Of a DNA stretch of 64,000 bases, positions 10,493 to 21,865 are shown piece after piece. The position numbers were made by a program, and so were the translations under genes. Every line of letters starts with the position of its first letter. Position 1 is the stretch's first letter. Origin of the DNA: Euonymus europaeus (taxonomy: Eukaryota > Streptophyta > Magnoliopsida > Celastrales > Celastraceae). The stretch covers positions 20,553,996-20,617,995 of the forward strand of contig OY756968.1 in the NCBI GenBank assembly GCA_963580455.1. The letters run 5' to 3'. The notes under the pieces were generated by a model, which was not told the origin of the DNA, made no database searches, and was given only the letters and a program-made list of their open reading frames with translations.

Positions 10493-12948
10493 GATAAAAG
10501 GACATAATCATGTTTAATTTTAGAAGGAGGTCCAACTCATTTAAAAAATAAGAAATAAGAACAAAATAATTAAACTACCCAAACTATCCCTCCCATTCAT
10601 TATACTTGGTCTTCATCTTCGACAATCATATCTTCTCTTCCCAACATCTGATAGAAGAGAGACCACTGCCGTTGAAATTGTATCGTCGAGAGGAGTCCAA
10701 CGATGGTGGTTTCTCCTCAATCCGTCGCTGGAAAAGGTTGGATCAAGGCAAAACGTTCGAAACACATTTTGCCTCGATTTGGATGTTTCTGACATCGGAT
10801 TGAAGCGATACTTGTGGCGTTGGATTCGTATCGGCCAAACTATTCCAACGCCGCCAGTATTACCTCCATCTATTGTCGGAAACAGCTACAACAATGAAAA
10901 GAAGTTTTAGGGCGTCGTCGAAGCTTCGAGGTGGCTTTTCGGCTGCTATGAACTTCTGTTTTGGCTACCGTAGGTCGGGCTTTACTCCTCTCATAGTTAC
11001 GCTTCTTTTGAGACCAACGACGATCATTTTGATGGTCGGACAAAAAAGTTAGGCAAAAAAATATGAAATCATAGTTTTAAAATTATTTTTCTCTGTATAA
11101 CCTATATTTCTTTGTAAAACATTTATTTATCTTTAGAATTACTTTTTCTCTGTAAAATATATTTTTCTTTATACAATACACCCAAAGCTCGTATTCAATA
11201 CTAAAACCCTATGTCCCAAAGTTCAGACATAGGCAAAAAAAAAATGAAATCATAGTTTTCGATCTACTGCTAGTGCATAACTTTTTTTCTTTTTATAACC
11301 TATATTTCTCTGTAGAATCTTTATTCCTCTGTAGAACTCTTTTTCTCTATAGAACATATATTTCTCTGTAGAATCTTTATTTATCTTTATAATCACTTTG
11401 TTCTTTATACAATAGACCCAAAGCTCATATTTAATACTAAAATCATATCTCCCACGGTTCAGACATAAAAGTCAGGCAAAAAACTATGAAATCAAAATTT
11501 TCTTTCTACTGCTAGTGTATGACTCCTTTTCTCTTTATAACTTATATTTCTCTGTAAAACTTTTATTTCTCTGTATAACTCTTTTTCTCTGTAGAACCTA
11601 TATTTTCTTTGTAGAACTTTTATTTATCTTTATAATCACTTTCTTTTCATAAAATATCTTTTTCTCTATACAATAGACCCAAAGCTCGGATTCAATACTA
11701 AAATTCTATGTCCCAAGTAATGAACCCAGTTTCGACATAAAAGTTAGGCCAAAAAATATAAAATCACATTTTTCGTTCTACTATTAGTGCATAAATCTTG
11801 TTCTCTTTATTAACCTATATTTCTCTGTAGAACCTTTATTTCTCTGTACAATTCTTTTTTCTATGTAATTTTTTTCTTTATTCGACAGACCCAAAACATA
11901 CATTCACTACTAAACCTTTATGTCCCAAGTGATGAACCTCAAGGCTCGGATTCGTTAAACCCTAACGGGCTCAAGGAACGGATTCATTACTAAAATATTA
12001 AATGTCACAAGTGCTAAACCCTAGGGTCTTAACTACTAAATCCTAACAGGCTCGGGTACCCTAAATACTGGGGGTTCAAACTTCCAAAATTGGTTAGAAG
12101 TATTTTTTCTTGTAGAACTATTTTTTCTCTATTCGACAGATCAAAACCCGAATTTGTTATTAAAAACCTATGTCCCAAGTGATGAACTAGAAAGTTCAGA
12201 TTCACTAAACCAACAAATTATTACCATTGGAAGCACTTAAAACAAGACCTAGATAATGAGCCAATAATATCATCATAAAATGTACAATGTTATTTTTCTC
12301 TGTAGAAAATACTTTTTTCTCTGTAGAACCTTCGAAAATGTTTTTTGACCAGGTAATCACTTTTCGATGACGGATGGAGGCGAGACCAGTGACGTTGGAA
12401 TTGCCCGACCAAGATGAGTTCAAAGCCACCGATCTCGTCTCGATATATCTTCAAAAACGGCCAGATCGAGGTAAAACATGTTTTTGATTGGTGCCGACTA
12501 TTTTGCATTGATTTAGAAGTTTCCAATGTCGGATCTCGACAAGTCTAGTGGCGTTGGATTTGTCTGGGCCTAACGATTCTAATTGATCTCACCTCGATCT
12601 GACTCGAGAAACGATCAGATTGGAGCAAATCGTGTTATGAACGTTTTACTTCGGATCAACAGTTTTCGATGTCGAATCTTGGCAAGGACAATGGAGTTGG
12701 ATTCGTCTCGACCTCATGATTCCAACGCCACTGGTCTCTCCTCAATCCAAAGTCGGAAGCACCCGCAGCGAGAAAAATAGGTTTTCAATCATATTTGATT
12801 GGAATAACAATGACAAATCTGAAATTTCAAGTTTTGTCCTTAATTCAATAAATTTAAAAATCAGTTTGACCTTAACTAACAAAAAAAATTCAGCTGTCCT
12901 TTTACTCTTAAAAATTTGTAAATTTGGACCTAAGCCTAATTTCCCCTT
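10493..12948 (-). mobile_element. Unclassified ~2.45 kb element, right copy of an inverted pair
   Basis: Reverse complement of 2963-5403, only 15 bp longer, with matching outer and inner ends. Mirrored short ORFs differ from their partners at only a few residues. For example, the 65-codon pair at 5084-5281 and 10606-10803 differs at three positions, so the copies are only a few percent diverged. No known protein domain is recognised. An independent insertion and an inverted duplication are both possible. Confidence 0.7.
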
Positions 12949-13299
12949 ATTTTACACCTTATTATTTTCTAAATCTGATATGCATAAAATAACCCTACCA
13001 ATCAAATATTGACACGTGTTGGTACTCAACATGCTCTTGTATGGTAAAAATGCTCTGGCACTGGTCGTCTAGGGTGATTAACTTTCAAATATCACAATGT
13101 CCTACCCAAACATGGACCATGGCCCGGAATATATACTGCGACAAGATATAAGATTTATGAGTGCTCATTTTGCTAAAGTGGCACAGTAAAGTCATGTTGT
13201 GCCATGGCAGGGTAAAGCCATGCCACGCCATGTGATGGCTTGGTAATGTGGTGCCATGGCTAGGAAAGGGAATAGGGTGCCACAGTCTCAACTAGTGTC

Positions 13300-13695
13300 C
13301 ATCCCTCATTAAGATATTGATCTCTCTGAAGTCCAACTTCAAATATGAAGAGAAGTCCTAAAAGGATTAACGCTCCGAGAAATATGCTCAGTCAATAGAT
13401 GGTGGAGTTTTACCGCGAGTAAAACACGGACCGTTCAACCCCTATAAAAGTGAACCTCACTCTCGAGAAAAAATTTAATCACAACTCATTGTTTAAATAT
13501 ATTAAAAAACTATGCATACCAAAGTGCTTTTACTAACTGAGTCCATACAGACTTGAGTGTCGGAGCGCCTACACTCGAGGATAGCCTTAAGTGGGCCTTT
13601 AGCTCACTTTTGTTCATATATCTTTCAGGATATTCACTTGTAGTAGTACGGACTTGACCAACTGATCATTATAAAAGTTCTAACACTTTTTTGAC
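13300..13695 (+). mobile_element. 5' LTR remnant of the outer gypsy element
   Basis: It carries a TATA box (CTATAAAAG at 13442-13450) and the phrase 'gagtgtcggagcgcc', a hallmark of Tat-type LTR ends. The start is not defined. The region 13190-13265, with repeated 'gccatggc' and 'tggtaatgtgg' phrases, may also belong to it. Confidence 0.55.
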
Positions 13696-13696
13696 A

Positions 13697-13727
13697 TCAT
13701 CAGTTTGACATTTTTTATGGAAAGCGA
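13697..13727 (+). other. Degraded primer-binding site of the outer element
   Basis: The stretch CAGTTTGACATTTTTTATGG followed by AAAGCG looks like a mutated version of the TTTGGCGCC-type site that follows the 5' LTR in Tat elements. It sits at the right place, just before the gag start. Confidence 0.4.
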
Positions 13728-13831
13728 CTAATACTTCCCAATCTAACTCACCATGGTGAGACCTAAAAGGAATACCATGGATGATCCCGAAAGCTCTCTG
13801 GCCCAGCATCAGCAAGCCGCAGCCAAGCCAA

Positions 13832-13836
13832 ATAAT
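13832..13836 (+). repeat. Left target-site duplication ATAAT
   Basis: It is identical to 25344-25348 on the other side of the Athila-like element and lies within the outer element's gag. Confidence 0.93.
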
Positions 13837-15190
13837 TGATAAGTGCCAGAATATACATTCTAAAATTGATTACATATAGGCATTTATAAATGATTAAGGT
13901 TTAAAGTGATGTATTTGTGCATTAAACTCCAAATATTATTTTGGGCATCACTTTATTATTTTAAATGAAATTTTGCTTCCTTGTCATTTAACCTAAGCAA
14001 TTGTGAAATTCTTGATCTATAAGTAAAAATATGTCATTCATGACATCACCATCATTTGCCTAAATAAATATCATGATATTTATATGTGTGATATTTATTT
14101 GTATAATATTTATATGTGTGATATTTTTTATTTTATTATATTTATATTTAAAATATCATGATATTTACATAATATTTTGTCTATAAAAGGAAATGAGGTC
14201 TTTGATGATGGAGGATATATTGCAAGATTTCAAGATTCCAAAATTCCAAAATTCCAAGATTTGAAGAATTGAAGAAACAAAGCAAGAAGAAGAAATCTTT
14301 TGGAGGAAGAACAAAGAAGGAGAAAAAGGGTTGTATTCCTTAGCTTGTATTTCTTATGTTTTATATTTTGCTTGATTATGTATAATTAAACTTTTGTAGT
14401 TAGGGCTTAACTTTGAAGCCCTAAACATGATTTCAATTATATAAGTTGTGTGGTGTGGATTGCAAATTTTCTTATAAGAATGATGATTTTGATTTTTCCA
14501 TGTTATTTGAATTCTAATATTGTTGTTTCTTTGTTTAGCTCACTTTGAAACATGTATTAGAGTTAATTGTTGTAGAGCAAGATCAATTACCTTGTTGAAT
14601 ATGTTCTTATTTGCAACATATAATTCGGTTAAACGAATTATGAAAAATCAATTCTTGAATATCTAAGTACAAACACCATGTATTAGGATTCTTGTAACAT
14701 TCATATTCTCTTTACTCCTATTGGGTTTTTAATTGTTAATTGATGCAAACATCATGCTAGATTTCAATTAAGAATACACGTACTGAGGTAAACACCATGC
14801 ACTGTACATGCACCTAAGAGAGAATCATACAACTTGAGTTTGACCATGACCTTGTTGTGAATGTTGTCATCATATATTTATTGAAAATTTCAATCTACCA
14901 TTTCTTATAAATTGTTTGATTGTTTTGTGGTGGATAGTGAGTCCTAGCAAGGATTTTTGGAAATTGAAACTCATCACTTAATATTCTTATTTTTAATACT
15001 AATGTTTTTTTATTTTATGTTATAAGACTTAAACACCCCCCCCCCCCTTTACTATTATGTGTAAATTATATTCAAGTGTTAGGTTGTATATTTATTAGTA
15101 TCACTCCTTGTGGGATCGACTTTTACTTGTCAATTATATATTATTTGTACAGTTATAAGATTATATTAAATTGTTACTAACGACATAACA
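13837..15190 (+). repeat. 5' LTR of the Athila-like element
   Basis: 1354 bp, TG...CA ends. A TATA box (TATAAAA) lies at 14182-14188, followed by purine-rich sequence with 'aagattccaaaattccaaa' repeats, a good candidate for the transcription start and R region. A 12-C run lies near 15040. It matches 23989-25343 except for one substitution and one T. Confidence 0.95.
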
Positions 15191-15195
15191 ATTTT

Positions 15196-15212
15196 TGGCG
15201 CCGTTGCCGGGG
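15196..15212 (+). other. Primer-binding site complementary to tRNA-Asp
   Basis: TGGCGCCGTTGCCGGGG begins 6 bp after the 5' LTR and is the exact complement of the 3' end of plant tRNA-Asp including CCA, the primer used by Athila-type elements. Confidence 0.93.
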
Positions 15213-15989
15213 AGTGATTCTCTAATACAGTGTTAACTAACTCTTGTTTATTATTTAGTTATTTATTAATGTTGTTAATTACTATGGTTGGCTTCATTGC
15301 CCCATTTTATTAATGGTCGATTCTACCGCCTACCTTTGTTAATATATGTATATATTTATATATCTATTAGTATTAATGGCTGGTTTTACCGCCTATTAAT
15401 ATGCATTAATATTTACTAACATTACTAATTTTTTTTTATTTGTTTTTATTTTTATACATGGTTGGCTTTATATGCCCCATTTTATTTTTATGTATACTAA
15501 CTTTTTAATTATTTGTATTTCTTTTTGTGGTTGGCCTTATCAGCCCCATTTTATTTTTTCTGTATATTAAGTTTTTTTTAGCACCTCCTATATGGAAGGT
15601 TATTAATTAACATGGTTGGCATTATCTGCCCCATTTTATTTATTCTGTATACTATTTTTTTATTTATTATTATTATTTTTATATTTTTTTTATCTTAGCA
15701 CCTCCTATATGGAAGGTTATTAATTAATGTGGTTGGCTCAAATCGCCCCATTTTTCTTAATTTATTTTTATTTTTATTTTTATTTTTATTTTTATGTATA
15801 CTAACTTTTTATATACTGTATACTAACTCCTAATTTTTTATATAATGTATACTAACTACATTAATTTTGTTGATTGTGATTGACACAGTCATCCTCTAAA
15901 TTTCCTGTATATTAATTTATGTTTATGGTTGGTTTTGCCACCTAAATATCTCATTGCTATTTTTTTTCTTCTATTATACAGATACATGC
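15213..15989 (+). promoter_or_regulatory. Leader with an array of small hairpins
   Basis: No protein is encoded. Five copies of TGGTTGGC-(6-7 nt)-GCCCCA lie at 15285-15304, 15459-15479, 15528-15548, 15613-15633 and 15730-15750. The stem (TGG, two-base bulge, GGC pairing with GCCCCA) is constant while the loops differ (TTCATT, TTTATAT, CTTATCA, ATTATCT, TCAAATC). Three related hairpins with a short T-rich loop lie at 15315-15330, 15378-15393 and 15927-15942. The last two keep pairing through a C-G to U-A change. Another repeated hairpin-like phrase, ACCTCCTATATGGAAGGT, occurs at 15583-15600 and 15700-15717. A splice-acceptor-like TTCTATTATACAG ends at 15981, just before the gag start. Confidence 0.75.
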
Positions 15990-18737
15990 ATGTCCCGCTC
16001 AGATTCGGAGAACTTATTGAGTGACAACATCTCGTTAGACACAAAATTAGCGGATATTCGTCTATTTTGTCAACAACGAAAAAGAGACCGTCAAACTCCT
16101 GAGATATCACCTTTGACGTCACCAGTCACAAGTCCCAGAGTCATAGTCCAAATGGCAGAAGAACCAACTGACATGAGCAGGCCACTTAAGGATTTTTCAG
16201 TGCCTCAAGCAGCTGACCAGGCCTCATGCATTGTCTACCCCCAGACTACCGTAGACAATTTTGAACTAAAGTCGGGCATGATCCATTTATTACCTACATT
16301 CTTGGGCCATGCTGGAGAAGATCCTCATATGCATCTTAAAGAGTTTTTTGATGTGTGTTCTACAATCAAAATAAGAGGATTAACTGATGAGCAAGTCCGT
16401 CTACGATTGTTTCCATTCAGTTTGAAGGAACAATCGAAGACATGGCTTCACTCTTTACAAAGAGGATCAATTAGAACATGGACAGATTTGGCAAACAAGT
16501 TCTTGACAAAATTCTTTCCAGCTCAAAAAACAAATAAAATAAGAAAAGAGATCGTGAGCATTCAACAAAATGATGGAGAAGTATTCCATGAGTATTGGGA
16601 GAGGTACAAGAGACTCTTAAGTTCTTGTCCTCATCATAATATTCAAGAATGGCTTCTTATGCAATATTTTTATGAGGGGATGTTGGATTCAGATCGAAAA
16701 ATGGTGGACGCCACATCTGGTGGTGGACTGATGAATAACAATGCCGAGCAAGCAAGGGAAATGTTCAAAACTCTATCAACCAATTCTCAACAATGGAGCT
16801 ACAATAGAGTGAGAGAACCGCAAAAAAAAGTTGGAGTCTATGAAGCACAGTCAAGTTCAATCATGGAAGCTCAGATTGCCAATCTGACAGATATGGTGAA
16901 GCAGCTAATCATTCCAATAGCTCAGGTGTGTACTATTTGTAGTACACCTGGACATGCCATGGGAAATTGCCCACAAAATGAAGTTGCTGTCTTAGATGGT
17001 CAAATCAATGCATTGACCACCTATCCAAATCAGAACATGAATCAGATGCAAAGGCCACGTAATGATCCTTTCTCTTCTACCTACAATCCAGGATGGAGGA
17101 ATCATCCAAATTTTAGGTGGAGTAATAATCAACCAATGCAACAGCCTTTTACCCAAGTACCACAACATCGGGGTCAAGTTGAGCCTTCAAAACCATCACT
17201 TGAAGATATGGTTACATCAATGGCGCAAAGCACTCAAGCGTTTATGCAGAAAACGGATAACGCCATTGCAAATCTGGAGCAACAAATGGGACAATTAGTC
17301 ACTGCCTTAAATGAAAGAGAACCTGGAAAATTTCCTGGCCAAGTTGTTGTCAACCCCAAAATGAACGAACAGGCCAAAGCAATCACTCTTAGGGGAGGAA
17401 AAACAATTGGCAAGACGAGCATTCCAGAAGAAGAGAAGGATGTTGAATCGGAAGAATTGATCAATCCAGACCTTCCTAATCTTATTTTTAGCAGCAGTTC
17501 TCCTATTCTCAAGGAAACCCCGAGCCCTCAGGTTAATTCTAATCCTCAAAATTTTATTTCTTCACATGCTCCTTTTCCTAGCAGATTACAGAAGTTCAAG
17601 AAAGAAGACCCAATGCAAGGAATCATGGATACTTTCAAGAAGGTGGAGATTAACATCCCTCTTTTGGATGCCATCAAACAAATGCCAAAATATGCAAAGT
17701 TTCTTAAGGACTTGTGCACAAACAAGAGAAAGTTCAAAGAGTTTGAAACAATTAAAGTTTCTGAAGAAGTTTCAGCTGTTTTACAAAGCAAACTCCCTCC
17801 TAAACTAAAGGACCCTGGCAGTTTTACTATCCCTTGCATCATTGGGGGTCACAGGTTTGAAAAAGCTCTTCTCGACTTAGGTGCATCTATTAATCTAATG
17901 CCATTTTCTGTTTATGAATCTTTGAATATAGGAGGACTGAAGGAAACTTCTGTGAGCATTCAATTGGCTGATAGATCAATCAAATATCCTATGGGCATTC
18001 TTGAAGATGTTTTAGTCAAAGTTGATGAATTGATCTTGCCTGCTGATTTTCTGGTGTTGGAGATGGAGTCAATCCCTAAGACAGAAGCGCGATTAACTTT
18101 AATTCTTGGTCGTCCATTCATGGCCACGGCAGGTACAAAGATTGATGTTCAACAGGGAACACTAACTATGAATGTGCAGGGACAAACGATCGAGTATAAG
18201 GTCTTTGGATCATTCCAATTACCGAGTGAAGAAAATGAATGTTTCCATTTAGATACATTGGATACAATTTGTCAACAAGTGTTCAATGAAGGTTGTGGTC
18301 GAGATATTATCGATAAGGTTTTACTTCATAACCCTGCTATCATATTTGATGATAAACAAGGTAGGGAAGTTTTGGCTCACCTTGAAGCTTTACCTTCTTT
18401 GGGATTGTATATTTCTGTTTTTGAGCCTTTACCAATTTCTAACTCAAAACTTGTACCATCTGTTGTGCAAGCACCCAAATTGGAGTTGAAGGAACTACCA
18501 ACACATTTGAAGTATGCATACGTGGGAGAAGAAAATACTTTGCCAGTAATCATTGCATCTGACCTTAGTACTGAAGAAGAAGAGAAATTGCTGAGGGTAC
18601 TAAAGGAGCATAAAACATCAATTGGATGGAGTATTGCTGATATCAGAGGAATTAGTCCCTCAAGATGTATGCATCGCATACTACTTGAGGAAGGAACCAA
18701 ACCAACAAGAGATGCTCAACGAAGCTCAACCCAATAA
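15990..18737 (+). CDS. gag-pro: Athila-like gag-protease ORF
   Basis: The frame is open from 15954, but the first well-placed start is ATG 15990 ([12 protein letters not shown]), giving about 915 aa. In order it shows the retrotransposon gag domain (about residues 90-260, with [19 protein letters not shown]), a CCHC zinc knuckle [14 protein letters not shown] (about 313-326), a Q/N-rich spacer and an aspartic protease with [12 protein letters not shown] (about 628). DLG in place of DTG/DSG is normal in this lineage. The frame ends in the linker before RT, where it seems to lose one base near 18724. It makes the virus-like particle proteins and the protease of the element. It overlaps the next ORF by one base (TAATG). 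Confidence 0.93.
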   Translation: MSRSDSENLLSDNISLDTKLADIRLFCQQRKRDRQTPEISPLTSPVTSPRVIVQMAEEPTDMSRPLKDFSVPQAADQASCIVYPQTTVDNFELKSGMIHLLPTFLGHAGEDPHMHLKEFFDVCSTIKIRGLTDEQVRLRLFPFSLKEQSKTWLHSLQRGSIRTWTDLANKFLTKFFPAQKTNKIRKEIVSIQQNDGEVFHEYWERYKRLLSSCPHHNIQEWLLMQYFYEGMLDSDRKMVDATSGGGLMNNNAEQAREMFKTLSTNSQQWSYNRVREPQKKVGVYEAQSSSIMEAQIANLTDMVKQLIIPIAQVCTICSTPGHAMGNCPQNEVAVLDGQINALTTYPNQNMNQMQRPRNDPFSSTYNPGWRNHPNFRWSNNQPMQQPFTQVPQHRGQVEPSKPSLEDMVTSMAQSTQAFMQKTDNAIANLEQQMGQLVTALNEREPGKFPGQVVVNPKMNEQAKAITLRGGKTIGKTSIPEEEKDVESEELINPDLPNLIFSSSSPILKETPSPQVNSNPQNFISSHAPFPSRLQKFKKEDPMQGIMDTFKKVEINIPLLDAIKQMPKYAKFLKDLCTNKRKFKEFETIKVSEEVSAVLQSKLPPKLKDPGSFTIPCIIGGHRFEKALLDLGASINLMPFSVYESLNIGGLKETSVSIQLADRSIKYPMGILEDVLVKVDELILPADFLVLEMESIPKTEARLTLILGRPFMATAGTKIDVQQGTLTMNVQGQTIEYKVFGSFQLPSEENECFHLDTLDTICQQVFNEGCGRDIIDKVLLHNPAIIFDDKQGREVLAHLEALPSLGLYISVFEPLPISNSKLVPSVVQAPKLELKELPTHLKYAYVGEENTLPVIIASDLSTEEEEKLLRVLKEHKTSIGWSIADIRGISPSRCMHRILLEEGTKPTRDAQRSSTQ

Positions 18738-21391
18738 TGAAGGAGGTGGTGCGAAAAGAAGTGCTTAAATTGCTAGATGTTGGCATTATCTACCCTATTT
18801 CTGACAGCAAATGGGTTAGTCCGGTACAAGTGGTTCCTAAGAAATCTGGAATTACAGTGGTCCGTAATGATAAAAATGAGTTGGTTCCCACAAGAATTCA
18901 AACAGGATGGCGTGTCTGCATTGATTACAGAAAGCTTAATTCAGGTACTAGAAAAGATCATTTTCCACTACCTTTCATTGATCAAATGTTGGAACGTCTT
19001 GCAGGTCACAGCCATTATTGTTTCCTTGATGGATACTCGGGCTACAATCAAATAGCAATAGCACCAGAAGATCAAGAAAAGACAACATTCACGTGTCCAT
19101 ATGGCACATTCGCCTATAGGCGCATGCCTTTTGGTCTTTGTAATGCTCCAGGTACATTTCAAAGGTGTATGATGAGCATATTTTCAGATATGGTGGAGCA
19201 TATTATTGAGGTATTTATGGATGATTTCAGTGTATTTGGTTCATCTTTTGATAAATGCCTTTATAACCTTGCTTTGATGCTAGAAAGGTGTCAGGAATGT
19301 AATTTAGTTTTAAACTGGGAAAAATGTCATTTTATGGTACAACAAGGAATTGTTCTTGGCCATATCATCTCTAGCAAAGGAATTGAAGTTGACAGAGCAA
19401 AGGTGGATTTGGTAAGTAATCTTCCACCTCCATCTACAGTTAAAGAAATAAGATCTTTCCTTGGACATGCAGGTTTCTACAGACGATTCATCAAGGATTT
19501 CTCTAAGATAGCTAAGCCATTATGTAACTTATTATCCAAGGATGTGACATTTGAGTTTGATGATAAATGTTTGGTAGCATTTGACAAGCTTAAACTCCTT
19601 CTCACATCAGCACCGATCATGATGCCTCCCAATTGGAACCTTCCCTTTGAACTAATGTGTGATGCTTCCGATTATGCAGTAGGAGCAGTTTTGGGACAAC
19701 GAGTGAATAAAGTACCTCATGTCATCTACTATGCAAGTAGAACACTCAACGATGCCCAATTAAACTACTCCACTACAGAGAAGGAGCTTCTATCTGTTAT
19801 TTTTGCCTTAGAAAAATTTCGTGCCTATTTAATTGGAACTAAGGTAATTGTATTTTCTGACCATGCAGCTTTGCGGTATCTTCTTCAAAAGAAAGATGCA
19901 AAGCCACGTTTAATCAGATGGATTCTATTACTTCAAGAGTTTGATCTGGAGATTAAGGATAAAAAAGGATCCGAGAATGTGGTGGCCGATCATCTTAGCC
20001 GTCTGGTGAACAACTCAGTGACCGAAGAAGACTCTTTGCCTCTAAATGAGAATTTTCCTGATGAGCAATTATTTTCTTTGTCAAATTCTACACCATGGTA
20101 TGCTGATATTGTCAATTATCTCGTTACAGGTAATCTTCCAGAAAGTTTGACAAGAACTTACAAGGATAAGCTTGTGACGATGACAAAGTATTACATATGG
20201 GATGACCCATACCTTTTCAAATGGTGTTCTGACCAAATCATAAGACGGTGTGTGCCAGAATCAGAATTTCAATCTATACTCACATTTTGTCACTCTTATG
20301 CTTGTGGAGGACATTCTGGTCCAAAAAAGACAGCTCTGAAAATACTACAATGTGGGTTTTATTGGCCAAGCTTATTCAAGGATGCATATACCTTCTGCTC
20401 TACATGTGATAAATGTCAACGGTCAGGTAATCTTTCATCTAGAAATCAGATGCCATTATCTCCTATTCTTATAGTTGAAATTTTTTATGTATGGGGCATT
20501 GATTTCATGGGACCTTTTCCTTCATCTAAAGGTTATTTGTATATTTTACTTGCTGTGGATTATGTTTCGAAATGGGTGGAAGCAATTCCATCCAAGACTA
20601 ATGATTCTCGAGTTGTTCTCAGATTTCTTAAAGAAAATATTTTTGCACGATTCGGAACACCACGGGCAATCATTAGTGATGGAGGGTCCCATTTCAATAA
20701 CAAACTATTTGCCGCATTACTGAACAAATATGGTGTCACTCATAAGGTGTCCACACCATATCATCCACAAACAAGTGGACAAGCTGAAATTTGTAATAGA
20801 GAAATAAAGCGGATATTGGAGAAGAGTGTGAGCTCCTCGCGCAAGGATTGGTCTGATCGTCTCATAGATGCTTTATGGGCTTACCGTACAGCCTACAAAA
20901 CTCCGATTGGAATGTCACCGTATAGGTTGGTTTTTGGCAAACCCTGCCACTTACCAGTTGAATTAGAGCACAAAGCATATTGGGCTATCAAACTATACAA
21001 TTTCGAAATGGAGGCTGCAGGTGGACAACGAAAGTTACAATTGAGTGAGTTGGAAGAACTCCGTAATGATGCATATGAAAGCTCAAAAATTTATAAGGAG
21101 AAGACCAAGGTCTATCATGATAAAAATATATTGAGAAAGCATTTTGAACCTGGGCAGAAAGTCTTGTTATATAACTCACGCCTTCGGCTATTTCCAGGTA
21201 AGCTTCGTTCACGTTGGTATGGTCCCTTTCTTATTACTCATGTTTTTCCTCATGGTGCAGTGAATCTTCAACACCCACAGATAGGAAACATTTTCAAAGT
21301 GAATGGTCATCGTCTCAAGAACTATTTAGAGCCAACAACAGAAAATGTTGAAGAAAATTTACAGCTCACGGATCCTGTTCCACTTACTTGA
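18737..21391 (+). CDS. pol: Athila-like reverse transcriptase, RNase H and integrase ORF
   Basis: 884 codons, open throughout. The start ATG shares its A with the stop of the gag-protease ORF. Reverse transcriptase covers about residues 20-215, with the catalytic box FMDD at about 160. RNase H follows ([14 protein letters not shown], about 308, and [10 protein letters not shown]). Integrase has a zinc-binding region (H, H then CSTCDKC, about 515-560) and the D,D,E core: GIDFMGP about 588, ISDGG about 648, QAEICNREI about 684. No chromodomain follows. It copies element RNA into DNA and inserts it. The N-terminal residues ([14 protein letters not shown]) read as the continuation of the gag-protease linker, so in related elements this is expected to be one polyprotein. 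Confidence 0.93.
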   Translation: MKEVVRKEVLKLLDVGIIYPISDSKWVSPVQVVPKKSGITVVRNDKNELVPTRIQTGWRVCIDYRKLNSGTRKDHFPLPFIDQMLERLAGHSHYCFLDGYSGYNQIAIAPEDQEKTTFTCPYGTFAYRRMPFGLCNAPGTFQRCMMSIFSDMVEHIIEVFMDDFSVFGSSFDKCLYNLALMLERCQECNLVLNWEKCHFMVQQGIVLGHIISSKGIEVDRAKVDLVSNLPPPSTVKEIRSFLGHAGFYRRFIKDFSKIAKPLCNLLSKDVTFEFDDKCLVAFDKLKLLLTSAPIMMPPNWNLPFELMCDASDYAVGAVLGQRVNKVPHVIYYASRTLNDAQLNYSTTEKELLSVIFALEKFRAYLIGTKVIVFSDHAALRYLLQKKDAKPRLIRWILLLQEFDLEIKDKKGSENVVADHLSRLVNNSVTEEDSLPLNENFPDEQLFSLSNSTPWYADIVNYLVTGNLPESLTRTYKDKLVTMTKYYIWDDPYLFKWCSDQIIRRCVPESEFQSILTFCHSYACGGHSGPKKTALKILQCGFYWPSLFKDAYTFCSTCDKCQRSGNLSSRNQMPLSPILIVEIFYVWGIDFMGPFPSSKGYLYILLAVDYVSKWVEAIPSKTNDSRVVLRFLKENIFARFGTPRAIISDGGSHFNNKLFAALLNKYGVTHKVSTPYHPQTSGQAEICNREIKRILEKSVSSSRKDWSDRLIDALWAYRTAYKTPIGMSPYRLVFGKPCHLPVELEHKAYWAIKLYNFEMEAAGGQRKLQLSELEELRNDAYESSKIYKEKTKVYHDKNILRKHFEPGQKVLLYNSRLRLFPGKLRSRWYGPFLITHVFPHGAVNLQHPQIGNIFKVNGHRLKNYLEPTTENVEENLQLTDPVPLT

Positions 21392-21865
21392 GACGTCATT
21401 ATGTCTGGCTAATGACATTAAACTTAGCGCTTGTGGGAGGCAACCCATATTTCTTTCTCCCTCTACTTGTGTGTTTATTTTTATTTTGTTCATTTGATTT
21501 TTTTTTTTTAAAAAAAACAAAAAAAAGAAAACAAATAGTATATCTATCCATATTTATATATATTTGGATTGCTTCCGCAATATATATTTTGATCGGGTAA
21601 GTTGGTATGATAAATTATGCTACTAATTTCATGTCTAGGAAAATTCTGTCTAAGGAGTTTGGTATTTAAGTGGACCACTGTGTCCCTCCAATCTTTCCTG
21701 GGAATTTCCCTGGTGTAATTAGTGATATAATTATTTATATCTTCTTTACCAATAATCTATTAAAAAAAAAAATGTAACCCTAATTGTTTTCTTATCATAC
21801 TCTGTTTATTCCTGATTTTCACATCTCTTTCCTTTCAGATCGTCTTTCTCTTCCTCCGTCACAGT
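21392..21865 (+). other. Spacer with splice-acceptor-like site before ORF3
   Basis: AT-rich and non-coding. It ends with a pyrimidine tract and CAG (ACATCTCTTTCCTTTCAG, AG at 21837-21838), 27 bp before the ORF3 start codon. This fits expression of ORF3 from a spliced subgenomic RNA, as described for env-like ORFs of some plant retrotransposons, but the splice itself is inferred. Confidence 0.5.

Noticed and set aside
13085..13291. Minus-strand ORF with repeated H/T/P
   Set aside because: It reflects repeated 'gccatggc' and 'tggtaatg' phrases in degraded LTR-flanking sequence, with no protein support.
17874..17890. Loss of protease activity because DLG replaces DTG/DSG
   Set aside because: DLGAS is the usual form in Athila-type elements, so it is not evidence of decay.
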